DNA from: Streptomyces inusitatus
GTDB taxonomy: Bacteria; Actinomycetota; Actinomycetes; Streptomycetales; Streptomycetaceae
Assembly (NCBI RefSeq): GCF_014651115.1
Contig: NZ_BMWG01000007.1
Coordinates: 124,001-188,000, forward strand
DNA length: 64,000 nucleotides
Direction of reading: 5' to 3'
This document shows positions 53,716 to 63,715 of this stretch, piece after piece; within the stretch, counting starts at the first letter, position 1; each line of letters starts with the position of its first letter. The position numbers and the translations under genes were made by a program. Below the pieces are notes generated by a model. That model saw only the letters and a program-made list of their open reading frames with translations. It was not told the origin of the DNA and did no database searches.

Positions 53716-55731
53716 TCACCCCACATGGATCCTGGGCCGCCGGGCGGGATCCGGCTCCGCGCGGCGCAGGACCTCGCGGGTGACCGGCGCGGTCTCGCCC
53801 TGGCCGAGGAAGAGGAAGCTCAGCAGATGAGCGACCGGCGACCCCTCCGTCCAGGTGAAGTACGCGTGCGGGACCCGGCCCGTGCGCTCCCGGATCGCGA
53901 GCAGGACGGCCGCGATCGTGTTGGGCACGGTCGAGCCCTCCACCCGCAGTCTGCGCACGCCGTACTTCTCGTCGCCGCGCACCAGCAGATCCGCCGTGAA
54001 GTCGGACGAGTCCCGTACGAACGCCTCCAGGAAGAGCACCGGCCGGCCGCCCGGGATATGGGTCTCCTGCCGCTGGCTGTACTCCTTGACGCGGTACTCC
54101 GCCGTGCTGTGCTCCGACGGCTCGTTGGCGATGATCCGCAGTGGGCCCGAGGCGACCATGTGGTCGATGTAGTGGGCCGCCGTCTCGTCGAAGACGACGT
54201 CCGCCGCGCGCAGTTCGAACGCGCGGTGCACCCGTGAGGCGAAGGACGTCAGCAGGATGGCGACGATGAACAGCGATGCGATCTTGATGCCGTCCGGGCG
54301 TTCGATCACATTGGCGACGGTGGTGTAGAGGAAGACCGCGGTGATCGCGCAGAACCCGGCGGCGGCCCGCCGATGGCCCCGGCGGCGGGCCGCGACCGTG
54401 GAGGCGAAGGCCGCCGAGAGCATCAGGACCAGCACTCCGGTGGCGTACGCGCCGCTCTGCTTGTCCACGTTCGCGTCGAAGTAGAGGGTGATGCCGACCG
54501 CGATCGTCACGAACACCAGCACCAGCGGGCGTACCGCCCTCGTCCACTCGGGGGCCATGCCGTACCGGGGCAGGAATCTGGGGACGAGATTGAGCAGGCC
54601 GGCGAGGGCCGAGGCCCCGGCGAACCACAGGATGCAGATGGTGGAGATGTCGTAGGCGGTGCCGAAGACCTCGCCGAGATGGAGGTGGGCGAGATAGGCG
54701 AGCGCCCGGCCGTTCGCCGGGCCGCCCGCCTCGAAGTCGGCCTGGGGGATCAGCAGGGTCGTCGCGAGGCTGGAGAGCAGCAGGAAGCAGCTCATGATCA
54801 GCGCGGCGGTGGTGAGCAGCTTGCGGGTGTCGCGGATCCGGCCGGCGGGGTTCTCGTACGTGTCCGAGGCGTCCCCCCGGATCTGCGGCATCACGGCGAC
54901 GCCGGTCTCGAAGCCGGACATGCCGAGCGCCAGCTTCGGGAAGACGAGCAGCGCCACCCCGACCATCACCCAGGGGGAGGAGTGCTCGGCGGTCATGGCG
55001 TCCCACCAGTTCGGGACCAGCACCGGTTCGGAGACGACCTGCCAGGCGGCGGCGGCCAGCACCACCACATTGAGGGAGAGATAGACGGCCACCAGGACCA
55101 CGGCGATGCCGATCGCCTCCCGGAAGCCCTTGAGGAAGACCGCGCCGAGCAGTCCCAGCAGGACCAGGGTGATCCAGAGGTTGCCGCCGTGCACCCATTC
55201 GGGGGCGAAGGGGTTCTCCACCACATGCGCGGAGGCGTCGGCGGCCGAAAGGGTGATGGTGATGATGAAGTCGGTCGCGGCGAAGCCCAGCAGGACCAGC
55301 ACCAGCAGCTTCCCCGACCACCAGGTCAGCAGCCGCTCCAGCATGGCGATCGAGCCCTCGCCGTGCGGTGACTCCCTGGCCACCCGGCGGTAGACCGGCA
55401 GCGCGCCCAGCAGGGTCAGGGCCAGCAGGACGAGGGTGGCCAGCGGGGAGAGCAGGCCGGCCGCGAGCGCCGCGATGCCGGGCTGGTAGCCGAGGGTGGA
55501 GAAGTAGTCCACGCCGGTCAGGCACATGACCCGCCACCAGCGGTGGCCCTTGTGCTCGGCGGGCGGGGTGCCGTGCGGCCCGGGAAGGCGGGCCGAGGTC
55601 TCGCTCAGGCCGTCCAGCAGCCAGGCACGGCAGCGGCGGGCCGCACCCCCCGGGCCGCCGGGCCCCGATTCGGAGCCGGGTCCCGGGCCGGGGTCGGGCC
55701 CGGTTCCGGTTCCGGTCCGCGTGCCGGTCAT
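53716..55731 (-). CDS. APC-superfamily permease with cytosolic C-terminal domain
   Basis: 671 aa from ATG 55731 (AGGGAGAG 7 bases upstream). A short Gly/Pro/Thr-rich tail is followed by about 12 hydrophobic segments at roughly residues 70-500, with [21 protein letters not shown] in TM1 (the unwound GxG region of APC carriers) and [21 protein letters not shown] in TM6. After the membrane part is a cytosolic region of about 160 residues including [17 protein letters not shown]. It is divergent from the kdp operon; relatives beside kdp are often annotated as amino-acid or K+-linked permeases, so a role in ion or osmolyte uptake under the same stress is plausible. Substrate not shown. Confidence 0.88.
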   Translation of the reverse strand: MTGTRTGTGTGPDPGPGPGSESGPGGPGGAARRCRAWLLDGLSETSARLPGPHGTPPAEHKGHRWWRVMCLTGVDYFSTLGYQPGIAALAAGLLSPLATLVLLALTLLGALPVYRRVARESPHGEGSIAMLERLLTWWSGKLLVLVLLGFAATDFIITITLSAADASAHVVENPFAPEWVHGGNLWITLVLLGLLGAVFLKGFREAIGIAVVLVAVYLSLNVVVLAAAAWQVVSEPVLVPNWWDAMTAEHSSPWVMVGVALLVFPKLALGMSGFETGVAVMPQIRGDASDTYENPAGRIRDTRKLLTTAALIMSCFLLLSSLATTLLIPQADFEAGGPANGRALAYLAHLHLGEVFGTAYDISTICILWFAGASALAGLLNLVPRFLPRYGMAPEWTRAVRPLVLVFVTIAVGITLYFDANVDKQSGAYATGVLVLMLSAAFASTVAARRRGHRRAAAGFCAITAVFLYTTVANVIERPDGIKIASLFIVAILLTSFASRVHRAFELRAADVVFDETAAHYIDHMVASGPLRIIANEPSEHSTAEYRVKEYSQRQETHIPGGRPVLFLEAFVRDSSDFTADLLVRGDEKYGVRRLRVEGSTVPNTIAAVLLAIRERTGRVPHAYFTWTEGSPVAHLLSFLFLGQGETAPVTREVLRRAEPDPARRPRIHVG

Positions 55732-56022
55732 GAGCGCGCACTCTCCCTGTCCCCGCCCGGACGACGCCCGGACGGATCCTCTCTCCGGGCCCTCGACGGG
55801 CGGTTCTGGGCCATCCTCACCCGGGCGCTCATCCCCGGCAGCCCGTACAGGTTGCGTCAAGAGCGCGGCCGGTGCCGTAAGGGACGCATCAACGGGGGCC
55901 GTGCGGCCGTCCGCAAAGGGTTTCCTCGAACAGTCAGATTGTCCGAGCAGGTCGGTATCCGGCGGATCCGTCCGCAGGTACGTTTCCGGCCGGCCGAATC
56001 CTCATCCATTCAGGAGTTCGCG
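55732..56022. promoter_or_regulatory. Divergent promoter region between APC permease and kdp operon
   Basis: 291 bases carry both promoters. TGCGTC (about 55851) and GACGCA (about 55881) form a widely spaced inverted repeat near the middle. No -10 box could be assigned with confidence. No structure resembling a known riboswitch was recognised. CAGGAG at 56011 is the ribosome-binding site of the first small membrane gene. Confidence 0.4.
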
Positions 56023-56106
56023 ATGGCCGATGTGGCCTTCGTTTTGATCACGATCGCGGTTTTCGCGTTGGTGGCTGTTGTGGCCAGGGGGGTGGCGAAG
56101 CTGTGA
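56023..56106 (+). CDS. 27-aa single-span membrane peptide upstream of kdpF
   Basis: Starts at ATG 56023 with AGGAG 7 bases before. The sequence is one transmembrane helix (VAFVLITIAVFALVAVVA) with a short basic end (RGVAKL). Its stop overlaps the kdpF start as GTGA, so it is coupled to the kdp operon. It is similar in size and plan to KdpF but distinct from it. Small membrane peptides ending in such basic motifs precede kdpF in other actinobacteria as far as I recall. It may stabilise or regulate the KdpFABC complex. Confidence 0.75.
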   Translation: MADVAFVLITIAVFALVAVVARGVAKL

Positions 56107-56192
56107 CTGCCGAAAATGTGGTCGGTCTGATCGTGGCTGTCGCCCTGCTGGGCTATCTCGTCCTCGCTCTTGTGTACCCGGAGAGGTTCTAG
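56103..56192 (+). CDS. kdpF: KdpF, small subunit of K+-transporting ATPase
   Basis: A 29-aa peptide from GTG 56103 ([20 protein letters not shown] followed by LALVYPERF). One membrane helix ending in the YPERF signature of KdpF, which stabilises the KdpABC complex. The start overlaps the preceding 27-aa gene by four bases. Confidence 0.93.
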   Translation: MTAENVVGLIVAVALLGYLVLALVYPERF

Positions 56193-56199
56193 CCCGGAT

Positions 56200-57864
56200 A
56201 TGAGTCCTGTTCTTGCCGGTGTGCTTCAGCTGCTGGCTCTGATGGCCGCGCTCGGCCTGGTGTACCGCCCTCTGGGCGACTACATGGCGCGTGTCTACTC
56301 CTCCGACCGGCATTGGCGGGTGGAGAAGTGGATCTACAAGGCGGTGGGTGCGAACCCCGACACGGGGATGCGGTGGCCCGCTTATCTGCGGGGGGTGCTG
56401 GCGTTCTCCGCGATCGGTGTCCTCTTCCTCTATCTGTTGCAGCGGGCCCAGGGGTCGCTGCCCGGTTCCCTGGGTTTCCAGTCGATCGACCCCGACCAGG
56501 CGTTCAATACGGCGGCGTCTTTCGTGGCGAACACGAACTGGCAGTCGTACTACGGCGAACAGGCCATGGGCCACGTCGTGCAGACCGGCGGACTGGCCGT
56601 GCAGAACTTCGTCTCCGCCGCGGTGGGCATATCGGTCGCGGTGGCCCTGGTCCGCGGTTTCGCCCGGTCACGCACGGGTGAGTTGGGGAATTTCTGGGCC
56701 GATCTGGTCCGCGGCACGGTACGGATCCTGATCCCGATCTCCGTGATCGCGGCGGTGCTGCTGGTGGCCTGCGGGGCCATCCAGAACTTCGCCGGGATCC
56801 ACGGAGTGGGGCAGTTCTCCGGCGGTGTCCAGGAGTGGAACGGCGGCGCGGTCGCCTCGCAGGAGGCGATCAAGGAGCTGGGCACGAACGGCGGCGGTTA
56901 CTTCAACGCGAACTCCGCCCACCCCTTCGAGAACCCGAATGGACTCTCCAATCTGCTGGAGGTGTTCCTGATCCTGGTCATCCCCTTCTCGCTGACGCGG
57001 ACCTTCGGCCGGATGGTGGGAAGCGTCCGGCAGGGATATGCGATCCTCACCGCGATGGTGACGATCTGGGTCGGTTTCACCGCGCTGATGATGTGGACGG
57101 AGTTCGCCCACCCGGGCCCGGCGTTCCAGTCGGCCGGCGGTGCGATGGAGGGCAAGGAGACCCGGTTCGGAATCGCCGGTTCGGCCATCTTCGCGGTGGC
57201 GACGACCCTGACGTCCACGGGCGCGGTGAACAGCTTCCACTCCTCGTACACCGGTTTCGGCGGCGGTATCACCATGCTCGGCATGCAGCTGGGCGAGATC
57301 GCGCCGGGCGGAGTCGGATCGGGGCTCTACGGAATGCTCGTGATGGCCGTGATCGCGGTCTTCATCGCGGGACTGATGGTGGGCCGCACACCGGAATACC
57401 TCGGAAAGAAGATCGGCACCCGGGAGATCAAGTTCGCGGCGCTCTACATTCTGGTCACACCGGCCCTGGTCCTCTGCTTCACGGCGGCGGCGATGGCGCT
57501 GCCCACCCCGGGCGACTCGATGACCAACTCCGGCGCGCACGGCTTCTCGGAGATTCTGTACGCCTACACCTCGGGCGCGAACAACAACGGTTCGGCGTTC
57601 GCGGGGCTGAACGCGGACACGCAGTGGTTCAACACGACGATCGGTCTGGCGATGCTTCTCGGCCGGTTCCTGCCGATGGTGTTCGTCCTCGCGCTGGCGG
57701 GCTCGCTCGCGGAACAGAACCCCGTACCCGAGACCTCCGGAACGCTCCGCACGGAGAAGCCGCTCTTCAGCGGTCTCCTCGTCGGCACGATCCTCATCAT
57801 CACCGGTCTCACCTACTTCCCGGCCCTGGCGCTGGGACCGCTCGCCGAAGGGCTCGCGTCATGA
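56200..57864 (+). CDS. kdpA: KdpA, K+-binding/translocating subunit
   Basis: A 554-aa membrane protein with about ten spans. It forms the K+ pore of the high-affinity Kdp ATPase. [19 protein letters not shown] near residue 230 is a conserved selectivity-filter repeat; other filter parts are [13 protein letters not shown] and [17 protein letters not shown] 56200 follows kdpF by 7 bases. The stop overlaps the kdpB start (ATGA, 57861-57864). Length is normal for the family. Confidence 0.97.
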   Translation: MSPVLAGVLQLLALMAALGLVYRPLGDYMARVYSSDRHWRVEKWIYKAVGANPDTGMRWPAYLRGVLAFSAIGVLFLYLLQRAQGSLPGSLGFQSIDPDQAFNTAASFVANTNWQSYYGEQAMGHVVQTGGLAVQNFVSAAVGISVAVALVRGFARSRTGELGNFWADLVRGTVRILIPISVIAAVLLVACGAIQNFAGIHGVGQFSGGVQEWNGGAVASQEAIKELGTNGGGYFNANSAHPFENPNGLSNLLEVFLILVIPFSLTRTFGRMVGSVRQGYAILTAMVTIWVGFTALMMWTEFAHPGPAFQSAGGAMEGKETRFGIAGSAIFAVATTLTSTGAVNSFHSSYTGFGGGITMLGMQLGEIAPGGVGSGLYGMLVMAVIAVFIAGLMVGRTPEYLGKKIGTREIKFAALYILVTPALVLCFTAAAMALPTPGDSMTNSGAHGFSEILYAYTSGANNNGSAFAGLNADTQWFNTTIGLAMLLGRFLPMVFVLALAGSLAEQNPVPETSGTLRTEKPLFSGLLVGTILIITGLTYFPALALGPLAEGLAS

Positions 57865-60044
57865 GCAGCGACACACAGAACTCCGGGGTGACCGGTTCCG
57901 GAACCACCCGGACCGCGGAATCCGGCCAGGCCCCGATACCCGCACAGAGACCGGAGTCCGGACAGCCGTCCGGCCCGGCCCCCCAGCCGGACCCGTCCGG
58001 CTCGGGCCGGGTCGCGGGAGGCGTGTTCGACCCGGGGCAGCTGCTGAAGTCGTTCCCGGAGGCGGTGCGCAAGCTCGACCCCCGGGTGATGGTGAAGTCG
58101 CCGGTCATGTTCGTGGTGCTGATCGGATCGGTCGTCACGACCGGCCTGGCGATCAGCGATCCGGGGAATGTCTTCGGATGGGCGATCACGATCTGGCTCT
58201 GGCTGACCACGATCTTCGCCAATCTCGCGGAGGCGGTCGCCGAGGGCCGGGGCAAGGCCCAGGCCGACACCCTGCGCAGGGCGAAGACCGACACGGTCGC
58301 CCGCCGGCTGAAGGACGGCGTGGAAGAAGCCGTTCCGGGGACCGGTCTCGGCATCGGGGACCTGGTGGTCTGCGAGGCCGGCGACATCATTCCCGGCGAC
58401 GGGGACGTCGTGGAGGGAGTGGCCTCGGTCGACGAGTCCGCCATCACGGGCGAGTCGGCACCGGTGATCCGCGAGTCCGGCGGTGACCGCAGCGCGGTCA
58501 CCGGCGGTACGAAGGTCCTCTCCGACCGGATCGTTGTGAAGATCACCACCCGGCCGGGCGAGACCTTCATCGACCGGATGATCAGCCTGGTCGAGGGCGC
58601 CTCCCGGCAGAAGACCCCCAACGAGATCGCCCTCAACATCCTCCTGGCCTCGCTGACGGTGGTGTTCCTGCTGGCGGTGGTCACACTGCGGCCGTTCGCC
58701 GTCTACGCGGGAGCCGGGGAGGAGACGTCGCTGATCGTGCTGACCGCCCTCCTGGTCTGCCTCATCCCCACCACGATCGGCGCGCTGCTGTCGGCGATCG
58801 GGATCGCGGGCATGGACCGCCTCGTCCAGCGCAATGTGCTGGCGATGTCGGGCCGTGCCGTGGAAGCGGCGGGAGACGTGTCCACGCTGCTGCTCGACAA
58901 GACCGGAACGATCACCCTGGGCAACCGTCAGGCCTCGGAGTTCGTCACCGTCGACGGAGTCCGGGAGAGCGAACTCGCCGAGGCGGCGCAGCTCTCCTCG
59001 CTCGCCGACGAGACCCCGGAGGGCCGCTCGATCACCGCCCTCGCCACCCGGAAGTACGAGGTGCCGGAGCGCCGTCAGGAGGATCTGAAGGACGCCGAGT
59101 GGGTCATGTTCACCGCCCAGACCCGGATGTCCGGTGTCGACACCGGCGGGCGCGGCGTCCGCAAGGGGGCGACGGCTTCGGTGGTGTCCTGGGTGCGGGA
59201 GCACGGCGGAACCGTCTCGGACGAGACCGACCGGGCCGCCGACCGGATCGCCGGCGCGGGCGGCACCCCCCTCCTGGTCGCCGTCCGCGACGCGGACGGG
59301 GCCCGGGTCCTGGGCGTCATCCACCTCAAGGACGTCGTCAAGGACGGCATGCGGGAACGATTCACCGAACTGCGGCGCATGGGCATCCGCACCGTGATGA
59401 TCACCGGCGACAACCCGCTCACCGCGAAGGCGATCGCCGAGGAGGCCGGCGTCGACGACTTCCTCGCCGAGGCCACCCCCGAGGACAAGATGGCCCTCAT
59501 CAAGCGGGAGCAGGCCGGCGGGAAGCTCGTCGCGATGACCGGCGACGGCACCAACGACGCCCCGGCGCTCGCCCAGGCCGACGTCGGCGTGGCGATGAAC
59601 ACCGGCACCTCGGCCGCCAAGGAAGCCGGGAACATGGTCGACCTCGACTCCAACCCGACCAAACTCATCGAGATCGTGGAGATCGGCAAGCAGCTCCTCA
59701 TCACCCGGGGCGCGCTCACCACGTTCTCCATCGCCAACGACGTCGCGAAGTACTTCGCGATCATCCCGGCGATGTTCGCCGCCGCCTACCCGGGCCTGGA
59801 CAAGCTGAACATCATGCAGCTGTCCTCACCCGACTCGGCGATCCTCTCCGCCGTCATCTTCAACGCGCTCGTCATCATCGCGCTCGTCCCCCTCGCCCTC
59901 AAGGGCGTGCGGTACCGGCCGTCCGGCGCGGACGCCATGCTGCGCCGCAATCTGACCGTCTACGGACTGGGCGGGCTGATCGCCCCGTTCATCGGCATCA
60001 AGATCATCGACCTGATCATCTCCCACCTCCCTGGCATCGGGTGA
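57861..60044 (+). CDS. kdpB: KdpB, catalytic P-type ATPase subunit
   Basis: 727 aa. P-type ATPase motifs are complete: TGESAPV (actuator), [12 protein letters not shown] with the phosphorylated Asp, and [20 protein letters not shown] (hinge). [16 protein letters not shown] and the following membrane part are typical of KdpB. The first 50 residues are a Ser/Pro/Gly-rich extension before the usual start of homology ([20 protein letters not shown]), longer than in enteric KdpB. It couples ATP hydrolysis to K+ uptake through KdpA. Confidence 0.97.
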   Translation: MSSDTQNSGVTGSGTTRTAESGQAPIPAQRPESGQPSGPAPQPDPSGSGRVAGGVFDPGQLLKSFPEAVRKLDPRVMVKSPVMFVVLIGSVVTTGLAISDPGNVFGWAITIWLWLTTIFANLAEAVAEGRGKAQADTLRRAKTDTVARRLKDGVEEAVPGTGLGIGDLVVCEAGDIIPGDGDVVEGVASVDESAITGESAPVIRESGGDRSAVTGGTKVLSDRIVVKITTRPGETFIDRMISLVEGASRQKTPNEIALNILLASLTVVFLLAVVTLRPFAVYAGAGEETSLIVLTALLVCLIPTTIGALLSAIGIAGMDRLVQRNVLAMSGRAVEAAGDVSTLLLDKTGTITLGNRQASEFVTVDGVRESELAEAAQLSSLADETPEGRSITALATRKYEVPERRQEDLKDAEWVMFTAQTRMSGVDTGGRGVRKGATASVVSWVREHGGTVSDETDRAADRIAGAGGTPLLVAVRDADGARVLGVIHLKDVVKDGMRERFTELRRMGIRTVMITGDNPLTAKAIAEEAGVDDFLAEATPEDKMALIKREQAGGKLVAMTGDGTNDAPALAQADVGVAMNTGTSAAKEAGNMVDLDSNPTKLIEIVEIGKQLLITRGALTTFSIANDVAKYFAIIPAMFAAAYPGLDKLNIMQLSSPDSAILSAVIFNALVIIALVPLALKGVRYRPSGADAMLRRNLTVYGLGGLIAPFIGIKIIDLIISHLPGIG

Positions 60045-60049
60045 CCTCC

Positions 60050-60727
60050 ATGAACACCTCCGTACGCAATACCGGACGTCTCCTGACCGCCGCGCTCCGC
60101 GCCCTGCTGGTGCTGACCGTGGTCTGCGGGATCCTCTACCCCCTCACCGTGACCGGGGCGGCGCAGCTCCTCTTCCCGGGCAGGGCCAATGGCTCCGAGG
60201 TGAAGACCGACGACGGCAAGGTGGTCGGGTCCTCCCTGATCGGGCAGTCCTATCTGCTGCCGAAGAAGGACCCCGACGACCCCGACGAGGTGGCCGAACC
60301 CGACCTCCGCTGGTTCCAGCCCCGGCCCTCCAACGGGCTCGGAACCAACTCGGTCAACACCCAGTACTCGCTGATCCTGTCCGGCGCGACCAACCGCTCC
60401 GGCGACAACGAGGATCTGATCCAGTGGGTCAAGGACGCGAAGGAGGCCGTCGTCCGGGACAACTCCGTCCCCGGCCACAAGGTCCGGCCCGCCGACGTCC
60501 CGGCCGACGCCGTCACCTCCTCCGGATCCGGCCTCGACCCCCACATCTCCCCGGAGTACGCGAAGCTCCAGATCCACCGCGTCGCCGAACGCCACAACCT
60601 CGGCGTCGAACGGGTCGAGAAGCTCGTCGCCGACCACACCGACGACCGGATCCTCGGCTTCATCGGGGAACCCCGGGTCAATGTCCTCCAGCTCAACATC
60701 GCCCTCAAGAAGCTGACCGGGGTGTAG
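60050..60727 (+). CDS. kdpC: KdpC, accessory subunit
   Basis: 225 aa with one N-terminal membrane span (LRALLVLTVVCGILYPLTVT) and an outer domain with the KdpC blocks GSSLIGQSY, WFQPRPS and SGSGLDPHISPEYA. It starts 5 bases after kdpB. The operon ends here: kdpD and kdpE are not next to it. The gene is followed by a hairpin shared with the convergent lipoprotein gene. Confidence 0.96.
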   Translation: MNTSVRNTGRLLTAALRALLVLTVVCGILYPLTVTGAAQLLFPGRANGSEVKTDDGKVVGSSLIGQSYLLPKKDPDDPDEVAEPDLRWFQPRPSNGLGTNSVNTQYSLILSGATNRSGDNEDLIQWVKDAKEAVVRDNSVPGHKVRPADVPADAVTSSGSGLDPHISPEYAKLQIHRVAERHNLGVERVEKLVADHTDDRILGFIGEPRVNVLQLNIALKKLTGV

Positions 60728-60749
60728 CCCCGGCGTGCGGTCCACCGCC

Positions 60750-60800
60750 GCGCACCGGCTGAGGCACTGGCTCCGGCCGGCGGCCGTTCAGCCGGTGCGC
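60750..60800. terminator. Hairpin between kdpC and the convergent lipoprotein gene
   Basis: Perfect 13-base inverted repeat GCGCACCGGCTGA (60750-60762) / TCAGCCGGTGCGC (60788-60800) with a 25-base GC-rich loop. It overlaps the last codons of the lipoprotein gene and serves both directions. Confidence 0.6.
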
Positions 60801-61354
60801 AGCCGGTCGCCCGGTGTCGGGAGGCCGGGAGGCTTGTATCCGTCATGGTCCTTGGGGTCGTGGGCGCGCCCGTCGTCGAGCAGTTGGTCGGGAAGGAGGA
60901 GGACACGGGCCGTGCCGGACAGGTCCGGGTCCGGGGCGGAGTTGGGCCCGAGCGAGGAGTCGCCCTTCTCCACGCCCGGGCTGTCGATGTTGTACACATT
61001 GATGGGGCCGCACAACAGCACGACATCCGCCGAGTCCACCGCGCACGCGGCGAGTTCGATCCTGACTTCCACCAGGTCGTCGGTTTTGGTGATGTCGTAG
61101 GTGAAGTGCACCGCGTTTCCCCGCTCGGGCACCTGGGGGTGCGGTGCCACCTCCCAGCCCGTGACCCTGACGGTCAGAGGGTAGGTGTCATCGCCCCGGA
61201 CCACGGTGACCTCGGTTCCCGCCGGACCGGGTGGGCTCTCCCCGCGATTCCCCTCCTCCCAGACGCACCCGGCGAGGGCGGCGGCCGCACAGACCGCCAT
61301 CGCCGCCCGCGCCGCCGCGCGGGCACGCCCACGAGTTCGCTGTGCCACTTCCAC
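60788..61354 (-). CDS. Secreted lipoprotein, unknown function
   Basis: 188 aa from GTG 61354 (GGGGAG 5 bases upstream; a second GTG at 61348 is possible). An Arg-rich n-region, a hydrophobic core (AAMAVCAAAALAGC) and the lipobox LAGC mark a type II signal peptide. The mature part is one beta-rich domain (TEVTVVRGDDTYPLTVRVTG, VHFTYDITKTDDLVEVRIEL) like small Ig-fold lipoproteins of actinomycetes, with two further Cys (AACAVDS, LLCGP) that may form a disulfide. Ligand unknown. Confidence 0.75.
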   Translation of the reverse strand: MEVAQRTRGRARAAARAAMAVCAAAALAGCVWEEGNRGESPPGPAGTEVTVVRGDDTYPLTVRVTGWEVAPHPQVPERGNAVHFTYDITKTDDLVEVRIELAACAVDSADVVLLCGPINVYNIDSPGVEKGDSSLGPNSAPDPDLSGTARVLLLPDQLLDDGRAHDPKDHDGYKPPGLPTPGDRLRTG

Positions 61355-61397
61355 TTCCGCTCCCCTTCGCTCGTGCTCCCCGGCCGACCCCGGGCCG

Positions 61398-62198
61398 CTA
61401 CTCGTCGCCGAGCGCGTCGACCAGCGTCGCCAGCGCCCGCGCGAGGGACTCCAGCCCCGGGCCGGGCGGTCCGCCGGGCTCCCGCATATAGGTGTCACGG
61501 CGGATCTCGATCATCAGCGCGCTCACCCGGCGGTCCGCGCCGTAGAACTCCAGGGGCACATACGTACCCGCGAAGGGGGAGTCGGTCCCCGTACCGCCGA
61601 ACCCCGCGAACGCCTCCTCGGCGCGGGCGAGCAGCCCCGGCGGGGTGTGGAAGGCGTCGGTGCCCAGGCAGACGGGCGGGCGGGGGCCCTCGCCGTGCAG
61701 TTCGTACGGGAGCCGGGCGGTCGGGTACGAGTGGACGTCGACGACGACCGCGCGCCCGGTCGCCGCCAGCCGGCCGGCCACCGCCGCCGTCATGGCCCGG
61801 GCGTACGGGGTGAAGTACCGGTCGATCAGCGGCTTCGGGTCCGTCCCCGGGGGCCGCAGCGGCTCGCCGTGCGTGGTCCGGGTGTAGACCGCGCCCATGC
61901 CGGCCGAGAGCATCTCCTCGCGCTCGTCGGGGAACCGCTCGGGGTCCACGACCAGCCGCGAGAGCCCGTTGACGAACCGCCAGGGGGTGACCGCGCAGCC
62001 GTGCGCCGCGGCGGCGGCCAGCTCCGCCGTGTGCGCGTCGGTGATGTGGTCCAGCTCCTCGTCGAGCGCCCGGTCGTCGAGCGCGATCCCGGCGCGCACC
62101 GGCGCGGGAATCCTTCGGGAGGAGTGGGGGACATGCAGGATCACCGGCGATTTCGCGGAGCCGGGGAGCAGTTGGAAGGGTTTGGGCTCAGCGGTCAT
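61398..62198 (-). CDS. N-formylglutamate amidohydrolase-like protein
   Basis: 266 aa. HVPHSSRRIP near the N-terminus and VVVDVHSYPTARLPYE in the middle are the metal-binding and active-site blocks of the N-formylglutamate amidohydrolase (HutG-like) family, and ELDHITDAHTAELA holds further conserved acidic and His residues. The family hydrolyses N-formyl-L-glutamate in histidine degradation, but no hut genes are nearby, so the true substrate may differ. Length is normal. Confidence 0.88.
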   Translation of the reverse strand: MTAEPKPFQLLPGSAKSPVILHVPHSSRRIPAPVRAGIALDDRALDEELDHITDAHTAELAAAAAHGCAVTPWRFVNGLSRLVVDPERFPDEREEMLSAGMGAVYTRTTHGEPLRPPGTDPKPLIDRYFTPYARAMTAAVAGRLAATGRAVVVDVHSYPTARLPYELHGEGPRPPVCLGTDAFHTPPGLLARAEEAFAGFGGTGTDSPFAGTYVPLEFYGADRRVSALMIEIRRDTYMREPGGPPGPGLESLARALATLVDALGDE

Positions 62199-62293
62199 GG
62201 AGTGTCTCCGGGCTCGCGGTCGAAGGCTTGCTGTGTCGAGCCGGTAACTCCCACCTGCGCCGGGCGGTTCCCCGGGCCCGGCGGCCCCACGGC

Positions 62294-62336
62294 GAAGCCC
62301 CCGCCCGCTCCCGGAGAGGGGGCGGACGGGGGCTTC
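62294..62336 (-). terminator. Long hairpin after the antiporter gene
   Basis: 19-base stem with two mismatches (GAAGCCCCCGCCCGCTCCC against GGGGGCGGACGGGGGCTTC) and a 5-base loop, 16 bases downstream of the antiporter stop codon on the minus strand. Confidence 0.7.
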
Positions 62337-62351
62337 ACCCGTGTGTACGGT

Positions 62352-63713
62352 TCAGTCCTTCTTCCCCGGTTCGCCCTCGGCGGGCGCGGGCGGAACCGTC
62401 ACCGCGGGCGGGGCCGGCGGGGCGTCGACGGCGGTGCTCACGGACGGGTCGACGGCGGTGTCCGCGGACAGGTCGACAGACAGGTCGACGGACGACGGGT
62501 CGACGGACGGGTCCACGGCGGTGCTCGCGGACGCCGAAGCGGCGGTCTCCTTCCTCCGGGAGCGGGACTCGCCCAGGCGGGTCAGCAGCGGCTCGGTCCA
62601 GCGCGCCGCCAGCGGGCCCACGATCACCAGGATCAGGACGTACGCCGTGGCGATCGGACCGATCCTCGGCTCCGTGGCGACGGCCAGCCCCGCGATCACG
62701 ATCGAGAACTCGCCGCGCGCCACCAGTGCGCCGCCCGCCCGCAGCCTGCCGCGCGGACCGATGCCCGCGCGCCGGGCCGCGTACCAGCCGGTGAGGATCT
62801 TGGTGCCGGCCGTGACCACGGCGAGCAGCAGCGCGGGCAGGATCACCGGCGGGATCTGGGTGGGGTCGGTCGACAGACCGAAGAACACGAAGAACACGGC
62901 GGCGAAGAGGTCCCGCAGCGGGGTGAGCAGCTTGCGCGCGCCCTCGGCGACCTCGCCCGACAGGGCGATGCCGACCAGGAACGCGCCGACCGCGGCGGAG
63001 ACCTGGAGCTCCTGGGCGACACCCGCGACCAGCAGGGTCAGCCCGAGGACCACCAGCAGCAGCATCTCCGGGTTGTCGGAGGAGACCGCGCGGCTGATCA
63101 GCCGGCCGTGCCGCAGCGCCAGATAGAGGACGATGCCGACCGCGCCCAGCGCGATCAGCAGGGTGACGCTGCCGCCCGCCAGGCCCACACCCGCGAGGAG
63201 CGCGGTGAGCAGCGGCAGATACACCGCCATCGCCAGGTCTTCCATCACGAGGATGCCGAGGACCACCGGGGTCTCCCGGTTGCCGAGCCGCCCCAGATCG
63301 GTGAGGACCTTGGCGATGACGCCGGAGGAGGAGATCCAGGTGACACCGGCCAGCGCGACCGCGGCCACCGGACCCCAGCCGAGCAGCAGGGCCGCCGCCG
63401 CGCCTGGCAGCGCGTTGAGCGCGAAGTCCACCGCGCCCGACGGGTACTGCGTCTTGAGGCTGCCGACCAGCTCGGAGGCGCTGTACTCCAGACCCAGCAG
63501 AAGCAGCAGCAGAATGACGCCGATCTCCGCGCCGACGGCGACGAAGTCCTCGCTCGCGCTCATCGGCAGCAGCCCGCCGGTTCCGAACGCGAGCCCGGCG
63601 AGGAGATAGAGCGGGATGGGGGAGAGGCCGATGCGTCCGGCGACGCGGCCTATCAGCCCCAGGCAGAGGATGATCGCCCCGAGTTCGATGAGCAGGGCGG
63701 TGGTCTCGTGCAC
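62352..63713 (-). CDS. CPA2-type cation/proton antiporter membrane subunit
   Basis: 453 aa with about 12 membrane segments and CPA2 (KefB/KhtU-like) features: LLAGLAFGTGGLLP, GVILLLLLLGLEYSASEL, WISSSGVIAKVLTDLG and ILVMEDLAMAVYLPLL. It exchanges K+ or Na+ for H+ across the membrane. The C-terminal 60 residues are a low-complexity tail (DPSVDPSSVDLSVDLSADTA) encoded by imperfect GACGGGTCGAC-type repeats. It starts 2 bases after the stop of the TrkA-C gene, so the pair is an operon and probably a KhtTU-like complex in which the TrkA-C subunit gates the antiporter. Confidence 0.9.
   Translation of the reverse strand: MHETTALLIELGAIILCLGLIGRVAGRIGLSPIPLYLLAGLAFGTGGLLPMSASEDFVAVGAEIGVILLLLLLGLEYSASELVGSLKTQYPSGAVDFALNALPGAAAALLLGWGPVAAVALAGVTWISSSGVIAKVLTDLGRLGNRETPVVLGILVMEDLAMAVYLPLLTALLAGVGLAGGSVTLLIALGAVGIVLYLALRHGRLISRAVSSDNPEMLLLVVLGLTLLVAGVAQELQVSAAVGAFLVGIALSGEVAEGARKLLTPLRDLFAAVFFVFFGLSTDPTQIPPVILPALLLAVVTAGTKILTGWYAARRAGIGPRGRLRAGGALVARGEFSIVIAGLAVATEPRIGPIATAYVLILVIVGPLAARWTEPLLTRLGESRSRRKETAASASASTAVDPSVDPSSVDLSVDLSADTAVDPSVSTAVDAPPAPPAVTVPPAPAEGEPGKKD
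62425..62530. repeat. Imperfect GGTCGAC-rich repeats encoding the antiporter tail
   Basis: Repeated ACGG(G)TCGAC/ACAGGTCGAC units of about 12-15 bases, in frame, encoding alternating VDPS/VDLS/SVDL motifs at the cytosolic tail of the antiporter. Confidence 0.6.
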
Positions 63714-63715
63714 GA

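Noticed and set aside
55732..56022. c-di-AMP (ydaO-type) riboswitch before kdp
   Set aside because: Considered because such riboswitches control kdp in other bacteria, but I could not find the conserved core or pairing pattern.
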